A DNA stretch of 64,000 bases from Burkholderia pyrrocinia (lineage in GTDB: Bacteria; Pseudomonadota; Gammaproteobacteria; Burkholderiales; Burkholderiaceae), in assembly GCF_001028665.1 (NCBI RefSeq), contig NZ_CP011504.1:2418001-2482000 (forward strand). Direction: 5' to 3'. Positions within the stretch are counted from its first letter, which is position 1, and each line of letters opens with the position of its first letter. A program made the position numbers and the translations under genes. The notes beneath the pieces were generated by a model that did no database searches, was not told where the DNA came from, and was given only the letters and a program-made list of their open reading frames with translations. This document shows positions 43,993 to 50,984 of this stretch, piece by piece.

Positions 43993-45711
43993 ATGCACGA
44001 TTCCAACGAAAGCCGTCCGTTACGCGTGCGGCTGCTGAAAGGCATCCTCCCGATCCGCCGCGCAGCGGCGATCCGCGACGTATTCGCGGGCATTTCGCTC
44101 GCGTCGATGGATATTCCGCAGGTGCTCGGTTACGCGCGCATCGCTGGCATGCCGGCCGTCACGGGTCTTTACACGGTGTTCCTGCCGCTCGTGGCGTTCG
44201 CGTGCTTCGGCGCGTCGCGCCATCTCGTGGTCGCCGCCGATTCCGCGACCGCGACGATCTTCGCGAGCCGGCTTTCGTCGATGGCGCCGGCCGGCAGCGC
44301 CGATTATGCGGCGCTGGCCGGCATGGTCGCGCTGCTGACCGCCGCGATGCTGCTGCTCGCGCGCCTCTTCAAGCTCGGTTTTCTCGCCGATTTCCTGTCG
44401 CGCACGGTGCTGGTCGGCTTTCTTGCCGGCGTCGGCGTGCAGGTGTCGATCGCGATGCTCGGCGACATGCTCGGCCTCGCCGTACCGTACCCGGCATCGC
44501 GCAGCCTCGCGCAACTCGACTATGTCGTCACGCATCTCGTCCACGCGAACCGGCCGACGTTCGCGCTCGCGGCGCTCGTCGTCGTCGCGATTCTTGCGTG
44601 CAAGCGGTTCCTGCCGCGCGTGCCGATGCCGATGATCGCGGTCGCGGGCAGCATCGCCGCAAGCCATGCGTTCGGCTTTGCAGCGCACGGCATCGCGGTG
44701 CTCGGGCCCGTCGCGGGCGGGTTGCCGCCGCTGCGCTGGCCGTCCGTCACGTGGCAGCAGTTCCTCGATCTCGTGCCGGTCGCCGCGTCGTGCTTCGTGA
44801 TGATCATCGCGCAGAGCGCGGCCGCCGCACGCGTGTTCGCGCAGCAGTACGGCGAGGAGGTCGACACCAACGCCGACATCCTCGGCCTCGCGGCCGCGAA
44901 TGCGGCTGCGGCGATCGGCGGCGCGTTCGTCGTCAACGGCAGCCCGACGCAGACGGCGATGGCCGACGGCGCGGGCGTGCGCAGCCAGATCGGGCATCTC
45001 GCGTTCGCCGCCGTCGTGGCCGTCGTGCTGCTGTTCCTCAGCACGACCCTGCAGTATCTGCCGCATGCGGTGCTGGCCGGCATCGTGTTCACGATCGCGC
45101 TCGGGCTGATCAACGTGCGCAGCCTCGCGGCGATCCGCAAGGAAAGCCCCGGCGAATTCACGCTCGCGCTCGTGACGGCCGCGGCCGTCGTGACGGTCGG
45201 CGTCGAGCACGGCATCCTGCTGGCCATCGCGTTGTCACTGATGCGGCACGTGCGCCACAGCTACCAGCCGCACACGATGGTGCTCGAACCGGTCGAAGGC
45301 AACGGGCGGTGGCAGCCGGTGCCCACGCGGCCCGGCGCGATGACGGCCCCGGGGCTGATCGTCTACCGGTTCGGTTCCGACCTGTTCTTCGCGAACGACC
45401 ATCTGTTCGCCGGCGAAGTGACCGAGCTCGTCGAGGCGGCGCCGGTGCCGCCGCGCTGGTTCGTCGTCGACGCGGGTGCGATCACCGATCTCGACTATTC
45501 GGCCGCGCGGACCGTGACCGATCTCGTCAAGACGCTGCACGCGCGCGGGATCGGCGTGCTGTTCGGGCGCGTCAACCGCTACCTGCGCGCGGACATGGAT
45601 CGTCACCGGATCACCGAGATCGTCGGCGCGTCGTGCATCTTCGCGACGCTGCATCAGGCGCTGGAGGCGGCGGGCACGACGCCGGCGCCGCAGGAGCCGG
45701 GCACCGTGTAG
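43993..45711 (+). CDS. SulP-family inorganic anion transporter with STAS domain
   Basis: This 572-residue protein starts MHDSNESRPLRVRLLKGILP. The membrane domain has DVFAGISLASMDIPQVLGYA (the SulP signature region), MPAVTGLYTVFLPLVAFACF and FVVNGSPTQTAMADGAGVRS. A C-terminal STAS domain (about 445-560) carries FFANDHLFAGEV and FVVDAGAITDLDYSAARTV. Members carry sulfate, bicarbonate or other anions; the substrate is not evident. Alternative upstream starts exist in the same frame. Confidence 0.9.
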   Translation: MHDSNESRPLRVRLLKGILPIRRAAAIRDVFAGISLASMDIPQVLGYARIAGMPAVTGLYTVFLPLVAFACFGASRHLVVAADSATATIFASRLSSMAPAGSADYAALAGMVALLTAAMLLLARLFKLGFLADFLSRTVLVGFLAGVGVQVSIAMLGDMLGLAVPYPASRSLAQLDYVVTHLVHANRPTFALAALVVVAILACKRFLPRVPMPMIAVAGSIAASHAFGFAAHGIAVLGPVAGGLPPLRWPSVTWQQFLDLVPVAASCFVMIIAQSAAAARVFAQQYGEEVDTNADILGLAAANAAAAIGGAFVVNGSPTQTAMADGAGVRSQIGHLAFAAVVAVVLLFLSTTLQYLPHAVLAGIVFTIALGLINVRSLAAIRKESPGEFTLALVTAAAVVTVGVEHGILLAIALSLMRHVRHSYQPHTMVLEPVEGNGRWQPVPTRPGAMTAPGLIVYRFGSDLFFANDHLFAGEVTELVEAAPVPPRWFVVDAGAITDLDYSAARTVTDLVKTLHARGIGVLFGRVNRYLRADMDRHRITEIVGASCIFATLHQALEAAGTTPAPQEPGTV

Positions 45712-45723
45712 CGTGAACCGGCG

Positions 45724-46590
45724 CTACGCTGCCGCGCGGAGGCGTGCGAAGCCGTTGCGCAGGTGGCGGGCCAGTTCCGTTGCGGCCGGCGTGCGCTGGC
45801 CGCGCGGCAGATGAAGGTTGATCGCGAAATTCGGCAGCGCGGGCAGGCCGCTGCCGGCCGGCAGGATGTCGAGGTCGGCCGGCACGGTGGACGCGAGCCA
45901 CACGGTCACGGCGAGATCGGAGCGCACGGTTGCGGCCGTCGCGTCGAAGCTGCCGTTCTCGAACACGGTGCGCCACGCGCGATCGCAGCCGCGCAGCGCG
46001 TCGAGCACGGTCGGGCGGAACGCGCAGGTCTGCGCGACCATCGATACCGGCAGCGGCGTGTTCCGGTGCGCGGTGCCGCCTTTCGCGCCGACCCAGACCA
46101 GCCGGTCGACCGCGATGCATTCGCCGCGCGACGGCCGGACCGGCGCCTCGATCAGCGCGACGTCGAGATCGCCTTGCGTGAGCCCCCGCCGCAGTTCTGG
46201 CGACGCCGCGCACACGAGCGAGAGCGCGACCTGCGGATGCGCCTGTGCATAGCCTTTCAGGATCGGCGCGAGACAGGTGCTGACGAGATCCTGCGGTGCG
46301 CCGACGCGAACGGCGCCTTCGACCGCGCCGGCCGTCAGGTCGGTCAGCAGCGCATCGTGCACGGCGAGCAGCCGGCGCGCCTGTTCGAGCAGCCGCTCGC
46401 CGGCCGCCGTGAGCAGCAGGTTGCGATGCTCGCGGACGAACAGCGGGCCGGACAGCGTTTCGAGCCGCGCGACCTGCTGGCTGATCGCGCCTTGCGTCAG
46501 GTGCAGCGCACGGCTGGCCGCCGTCATGCTGCGATGATCGGCGACCGTGACGAAGGCGCGCAGCAGCGCGATGTCGAGATTGCGTGTCAT
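45724..46590 (-). CDS. LysR-family transcriptional regulator, divergent from lysE-like gene
   Basis: This 288-residue LysR protein has the helix-turn-helix at about 5-62 (IALLRAFVTVADHRSMTAAS, HLTQGAISQQVARLE) and a substrate domain from about 88 (GAVRVGAPQDLVSTCLAPIL). The start is ATG 46590; ATG 46599 is also possible. It is divergent from the LysE-type exporter at 46695 with about 100 bp between them, the usual arrangement for an exporter and its regulator. Confidence 0.87.
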   Translation of the reverse strand: MTRNLDIALLRAFVTVADHRSMTAASRALHLTQGAISQQVARLETLSGPLFVREHRNLLLTAAGERLLEQARRLLAVHDALLTDLTAGAVEGAVRVGAPQDLVSTCLAPILKGYAQAHPQVALSLVCAASPELRRGLTQGDLDVALIEAPVRPSRGECIAVDRLVWVGAKGGTAHRNTPLPVSMVAQTCAFRPTVLDALRGCDRAWRTVFENGSFDATAATVRSDLAVTVWLASTVPADLDILPAGSGLPALPNFAINLHLPRGQRTPAATELARHLRNGFARLRAAA

Positions 46591-46694
46591 GCGTAACATT
46601 ATGAATGCTAATGGCAGGCATAAAAAGCTTTCGCTTTCGTAATGGGGAGATCGCGCGTAAAACAGGGCTTCGACGACGACAACCGGGAGCCTCC

Positions 46695-47294
46695 GTGCTG
46701 CTTCGCGACTACCTGCCGCTGATGCTGTTCGTGATCGTGTCCACCGTGACGCCGGGCGGCGCGACGACGCTTGCAACCGCATCGGGCGCCCATTTCGGCT
46801 ATCGGCGGTCGCTGCCGCTGATGGCCGGCATCGCGGCCGGCCTGGCGTCGATGGCGGCGGCCGCCGCGGCCGGGCTCGGCAGCGTGTTGCTTGCGCTGCC
46901 AGCATTGCAGTTCGCGATGAAGGCGGCCGGCTCGTTGTACCTCGTGTGGCTGGCCGTACGCATCGGGCGCGGCGGCAAGCCGCGGCTCGATGCCGCCGTG
47001 CACCGGCCGCAAGGGTTCGTCAGCGGCGTCTGGATGCTCTGGCACAACCCGAAAGGCTGGGCGATGACGCTCGGCGCGGCCGCGTCGTTCGCCGCGCTCG
47101 CGTCCGGGCCGGCACGGCTCGGCGTATTGCTCGGGCTGGCGTTCGGCGTGGCCGCGATGGTGTCGCTGTCGCTGTGGTGTTTCGCCGGGCTGCTGTTCGC
47201 GCGTGTGTTGCGCACGGAGCGGCAGTGGCGCTGCCTGAATGCGGGGCTGGGCGTGTTGCTCGTGATCTCGATCGTGCCGATGTGGCTGCCGTAG
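46695..47294 (+). CDS. LysE/RhtB-family exporter
   Basis: This 199-residue inner-membrane protein of about six helices has the LysE motif region FVIVSTVTPGGATTLATASG in helix 1 and KAAGSLYLVWLAVRIGR in helix 3. Family members export amino acids or related metabolites. The start is taken as GTG 46695. It is probably controlled by the divergent LysR protein. Confidence 0.83.
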   Translation: MLLRDYLPLMLFVIVSTVTPGGATTLATASGAHFGYRRSLPLMAGIAAGLASMAAAAAAGLGSVLLALPALQFAMKAAGSLYLVWLAVRIGRGGKPRLDAAVHRPQGFVSGVWMLWHNPKGWAMTLGAAASFAALASGPARLGVLLGLAFGVAAMVSLSLWCFAGLLFARVLRTERQWRCLNAGLGVLLVISIVPMWLP

Positions 47295-47332
47295 CGGGGA
47301 GGCCGCGCGCGTCGTGCGGCGCTCCCCCACGT

Positions 47333-47752
47333 TCAGCGCGAACCGGCGCGCGCGGTGCCGGCAATTCGCCCGCCCGCACCGGCCGACCACAACGGCAGCC
47401 GCAGCGTCGTGACGAAGCTCGCCGCATGCAGCACGCAAAGCAGGCCGAACGCCCACGCGTACGCGACGGCTTGCGTGCCGCCGACCGATATCGATTCCGC
47501 TTGCAGCCGCCACGCGAGGAACAGCGTGCACAGCGTCGTGAACGTCGGGCCGCCGAGGCGCTGCACGATATTGAGCGAGGTCGTCGCCATCGGCAGGTTG
47601 CGGCCCTCGACCGACGCATACGCGGCGGAGATCGACGGCGCGCCGATCGCGCTCTGGCCCATGCCGCGCAGAAACAGCGCCGGCACGAGCACGGTCGGAT
47701 CGTAGCCGGTCAGTGCGAGGAACACGAACGGCAGTGCGCACCGGTCGCTCAC
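47333..47752 (-). pseudogene. 3' fragment of a DHA2-type MFS transporter gene
   Basis: These 139 codons match only the C-terminal third of a 14-helix MFS drug exporter: FVFLALTGYDPTVLVPALFL, then RGMGQSAIGAPSISAAYASV, then LPMATTSLNIVQRLGGPTFT. The first roughly 340 residues are absent. The fragment begins exactly at the stop of the cysteine-hydrolase-like gene (GTGA overlap), so a deletion has probably joined the two. It may still be translated by coupling, but it cannot be a working transporter. Confidence 0.82.
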
Positions 47753-48312
47753 GCGCCGCGCCGGTCGAGCAGTGCGACGATGTCCTGCGTCGAGCCCGTT
47801 TCGCCGAGGCGCGGGAACATGCGCTCGATGCTGTTCACGTGCGCGTCCGCGTTGAGGTCGGTCATCGCGTCGACGGCGAGCGTCACGTTGTAGCCGAGTT
47901 CGTGGGCCTGCCGCGCGGTCGATTCGACGCCGATGCTCGTCGCGACGCCGGTCAGCACGATCTGCGTGACGCCGGCCGCCTTCAGATGCGCGTCGAGATC
48001 CGTCGCGGTAAACGCGCCCCAGGTCTTTTTCGTCACGACATGGTCGCCCGGCTGGCGGTTCAGTTCGGGCACGAGTTCGGTCCAGTCCGCGGGCAGGGCG
48101 TCCACGCGCACCTGCTGCTGCGTGCGGCCCGGCGCGCCGCCGGCGACGTTGACGAGCACGACCGGCAGGCCGCGGCTGCGGAATGCGTCGAGCAGTTCGC
48201 GGGCATGCGCGACCACCGGCGCGACCGGATGTGCGGTGGGGAGGGCGACGATGCCTTTCTGCAGGTCGATGACGACGAGGGCCGTGTTCGTGTCGAGACG
48301 GGTTGCGCTCAT
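47749..48312 (-). CDS. isochorismatase-family hydrolase without the nucleophilic Cys
   Basis: This 187-residue alpha/beta protein has the family Asp in LVVIDLQKGIV, Lys in VVTKKTWGAF and the loop VLTGVATSIGVESTARQAHE. At the position where cysteine hydrolases carry the nucleophile (as in CVESTAR), Gly is found, as in isochorismatases proper (EntB type) and one large uncharacterised subgroup. It is encoded 75 bp after the MarR regulator and is likely under its control. The substrate is unknown. Confidence 0.85.
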   Translation of the reverse strand: MSATRLDTNTALVVIDLQKGIVALPTAHPVAPVVAHARELLDAFRSRGLPVVLVNVAGGAPGRTQQQVRVDALPADWTELVPELNRQPGDHVVTKKTWGAFTATDLDAHLKAAGVTQIVLTGVATSIGVESTARQAHELGYNVTLAVDAMTDLNADAHVNSIERMFPRLGETGSTQDIVALLDRRGA

Positions 48313-48386
48313 GATGGGGCTCCGTGGAGTGGACGAAGGGAGGCGGGCGCGAATGCCGCGCATCGCGGCATGCGTGCCCGCCGGAT

Positions 48387-48830
48387 TCACTGGTCGCCGA
48401 TCCGCCTGATCAGCGGGATCGCGGCGGCGAGCGTGCGGATTTCTTCGGGATCGAGCTTCTCGATTGCGGCACCGAGCCACTGGTGCTTCGCGACGTTGCG
48501 CTTGCGCCGCGCGTCGAGGCCGATCGCGGTCAGCTGGAAAAGGATCTGGCGGCCGTCGGTCGGGTGCGGCTCGCGCTCGACGAGGCCTTCCTCTTCGAGG
48601 CTCGCGAGGATCGTCTTCATCGATTGCGGCTTCATTGCCTCGGCGCGGGCGAGATCGGCGGTCGTCATCGGCCCGTTCTGTTCGAGCCGCGCGAGCGCGC
48701 TCGTCTGCGACATCCCGAGGCCGTCGGCCGGGAGTTCGGAACGGAGCCGACGGATCAGCTGGCCGACCGCCAGGGTCAGGTTGGCGGCGACGGTGTCGGC
48801 AGCAAGGCCGGATGGACGCGAATCGGTCAT
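48387..48830 (-). CDS. MarR-family transcriptional regulator
   Basis: This 147-residue protein has the MarR winged helix at about 35-110: MSQTSALARLEQNGPMTTAD, EAMKPQSMKTILASLEEEGL, and the wing VEREPHPTDGRQI with the conserved DxR. It is the first gene of a leftward operon with the hydrolase and the MFS fragment. A perfect 30-bp palindrome lies 19 bp before its start codon, so strong autoregulation is expected. Confidence 0.92.
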   Translation of the reverse strand: MTDSRPSGLAADTVAANLTLAVGQLIRRLRSELPADGLGMSQTSALARLEQNGPMTTADLARAEAMKPQSMKTILASLEEEGLVEREPHPTDGRQILFQLTAIGLDARRKRNVAKHQWLGAAIEKLDPEEIRTLAAAIPLIRRIGDQ

Positions 48831-48848
48831 GGGCGGGATCATAGGTTA

Positions 48849-48878
48849 AGACAGTTTAACTTGCAAGTTAAACTGTCT
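48849..48878. promoter_or_regulatory. 30-bp perfect palindrome, MarR operator
   Basis: The half site agacagtttaactt is followed by gc and its exact reverse complement, giving 14+2+14 bp with no mismatch. It lies 19 bp upstream of the leftward marR start and stands out as AT-rich in GC-rich DNA. MarR dimers bind such inverted repeats over their own promoters. Confidence 0.8.
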
Positions 48879-49026
48879 AATTTAAAAAGGGATGTGAACA
48901 CGATCGGTTCGTTCGACGATCGGCGTGTTGCGCACGTCGTGGCGTGACGATACCGGCTGACACAGGGGGAATGCGAGACGCGGGCGGCGCGACGCCTGCC
49001 CGCGCGCCCGCTGAGGGCGTGTTCCG

Positions 49027-49263
49027 CTAGACGCGACCGGTCGGGGGAACCGGCACGACTTCGCTGTATTTCGGCGTGGCGTCCTCGTGCAGCAGGTCGC
49101 CGAGGTATTGTCCGAGTTCGTCCGCGGCGAGCGCGGACGGAATGTGCAGGTCGGCCGGGCGCCGCTTGCCTTCGGCGCCCAGATCGAACACGGTCCAGCG
49201 GCCGTTCTTGCGCACGACGGCGAGCAGCCGTCCGAATGCATTGAAGCGGTATTCGTCCTGCAT
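49027..49263 (-). CDS. small conserved hypothetical protein (DUF7661-like)
   Basis: This 78-residue cytoplasmic protein reads MQDEYRFNAFGRLLAVVRKN, then WTVFDLGAEGKRRPADLHIP, and a C-terminal YLGDLLHEDATPKYSEV. The pattern of a short beta-sheet followed by a helix fits a small family of uncharacterised proteobacterial proteins. It lies 44 bp downstream of the PBP7-type gene on the same strand. No function is known. Confidence 0.72.
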   Translation of the reverse strand: MQDEYRFNAFGRLLAVVRKNGRWTVFDLGAEGKRRPADLHIPSALAADELGQYLGDLLHEDATPKYSEVVPVPPTGRV

Positions 49264-49307
49264 GGCATCGCTCCCGTAGGGTGAACGCGCCGGCCGCCTG
49301 CGCGCGC

Positions 49308-50390
49308 TTACTGGATCGAGCAGGTCAGCCAGCGATGGATCTTGAGGGCGTCGCTCGATACGCCGGCGCGCGTCGGCGCGCCGAGCAGCACGACCGTTTC
49401 GCGACGGCCCTTCACGCGCATGCGCATCACGACGCCGTGCCCCGATTCGTTGATGAAGCCCGTCTTCTGCAGCCGGATCGGCAGACGGCGGTAGCGGACG
49501 AGCGGGTCGGAATTCACGTACAGCAACTCACCGTCGCCGGGGCGCACGGTGGTCGACGTATCCGTGGAGAAATAGCGGATCAGCGGATCCTGCGCCGCCG
49601 CGCCGACGAGCTTCGCGAGATCCTCGGCCGTCGATACGTTGTGCGGCGACAGGCCGGTCGGCTCCCTGAAGTGCGTGTGGCGCATGCCGAGCCGGCGCGC
49701 TTCGCGGTTCATCGCCTTGACAAACGCGGTGCGCCCGCCCGGATAGTCGCGGCTCAGCGCGGCGGCCGCGCGGTTTTCCGACGACATCAGCGCGATATGG
49801 AACATGTCGCGGCGCGACAGCTGCGAGCCGACCTGCAATCGCGAACCGGTGAACTTGATCGTGTCGCGGTCGTGTGCGGTGACGCGCAGCACACCGTTCA
49901 GCGGACGGTCGGCGTCGCGTGCGACGACGGCCGTCATCAGCTTCGAGATCGACGCGATCGGCCGCACGGTGCGCGCGTTGCGGGCCAGCAGCGGTGTACC
50001 GGAATCGACGTCCAGCACGTAGGCCGCGCGTGAATGCAGCGACCCGACCGCGCGCGGGGTGTAGCCGCAGCTTGCCATCAGGCGTGGTTTGGCGGCCGCC
50101 GGGCGCGGGCGTACGGCGGTCGTGCGCTTCGCGCGGCGATGCTGCGGGGCCGGCGCCGCATGACGCTTGACTGCCTGATGCTTCACGCGCGGGCGGCGAT
50201 GCTTGACGGCCTTGCTCTTGCGGTGGGCTGGCTTCTTCTTGACGGCTTTCGCATGCGCGTGGGCATGCGTGGTGCGATGCGGCTGCGCGCGCTGCGCGGA
50301 CGCGTTTGCGGCGAACGCGAGCAGCAGGAACGAGAGGGCGAGGATCAGGGTGGTCCGGGCGCGAGGCAGGCGCGCGATGAGGCCGGTCAA
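49308..50390 (-). CDS. pbpG: D-alanyl-D-alanine endopeptidase (PBP7/PbpG-like, S11 family)
   Basis: This 360-residue protein has a signal peptide (to about residue 32, ASA), a long Lys/His/Arg-rich linker (about 33-100) and a penicillin-binding S11 domain with all three motifs: SISK (S147 nucleophile, K150), SEN (204-206) and KTG in LQKTGFINESG. It is predicted to cut D-Ala-meso-DAP crosslinks in periplasmic peptidoglycan. The basic linker is unusually long and may tie it to the wall. Confidence 0.92.
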   Translation of the reverse strand: MTGLIARLPRARTTLILALSFLLLAFAANASAQRAQPHRTTHAHAHAKAVKKKPAHRKSKAVKHRRPRVKHQAVKRHAAPAPQHRRAKRTTAVRPRPAAAKPRLMASCGYTPRAVGSLHSRAAYVLDVDSGTPLLARNARTVRPIASISKLMTAVVARDADRPLNGVLRVTAHDRDTIKFTGSRLQVGSQLSRRDMFHIALMSSENRAAAALSRDYPGGRTAFVKAMNREARRLGMRHTHFREPTGLSPHNVSTAEDLAKLVGAAAQDPLIRYFSTDTSTTVRPGDGELLYVNSDPLVRYRRLPIRLQKTGFINESGHGVVMRMRVKGRRETVVLLGAPTRAGVSSDALKIHRWLTCSIQ

Positions 50391-50573
50391 GCGAAAGTCT
50401 CCTTTTCACGCGCGATGCGGCTGCGCGGAATGCATGGGGGGGCAGCGGGTGCGGGAAATTATAAGGTCGATCGCGTGGCGATGACGATTGGATCGCGCGC
50501 AATGGCGCGTGATGCACGCAGATTCAGGCTGTTCTTTTGCAGTCGGCTAGCGGTGCGCAGGCGGTGAAAACCA

Positions 50574-50702
50574 TCAGGGCGTACCGCTCCGGGGTGCCGT
50601 TGGCCGGTCCCTGGTGGCGAGCCAATAGATACCCAACGCGAACATCGCGACGAGCGCGAGGCTCAGCCCGATCAGCACAAAGGTAGGGGGATGAGAGATC
50701 AC
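50574..50702 (-). CDS. 42-residue single-span membrane peptide
   Basis: The short frame starts at GTG 50702, preceded by AGGAG at the right distance, and ends at TGA 50574. It reads VISHPP, then one hydrophobic helix (TFVLIGLSLALVAMFALGIY), then WLATRDRP and a polar tail. It is too short for standard gene callers. It lies upstream of pbpG on the same strand but 183 bp away. The ribosome site and helix support it; the function is unknown. Confidence 0.6.
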   Translation of the reverse strand: MISHPPTFVLIGLSLALVAMFALGIYWLATRDRPTAPRSGTP

Positions 50703-50984
50703 GAAAACTCCTGAGCGAAATGCGCCAATGCGGAAGTGCCTCGGCGGAGCGGCCGTATCCGGGCCGTGCTCAGGGAAGTGATATGTGACTCAAAAATTTT
50801 GGATTGCACTCAAAATAGCAATAACAACCTATCTTTTGATCGATTGGGTAATTTTTACTGATTCGAACCGTAAATTTATTGAGACTAGTAGATGGGCGCT
50901 CAGTACTATCGTGTTGTTCCGAAAGGCATTTATAATCAGCGCTCGGCAGAAACCCCACCTGAATACCAACCAAGGGCAAGCTGC
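50703..50984. promoter_or_regulatory. AT-rich region upstream of the second vgrG cluster
   Basis: Bases 50785-50890 are far more AT-rich than the surroundings and mark the left edge of the second T6SS cluster. They probably hold its promoter. The vgrG frame is open from ATG 50892, but conserved residues begin after ATG 50985. Confidence 0.45.
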
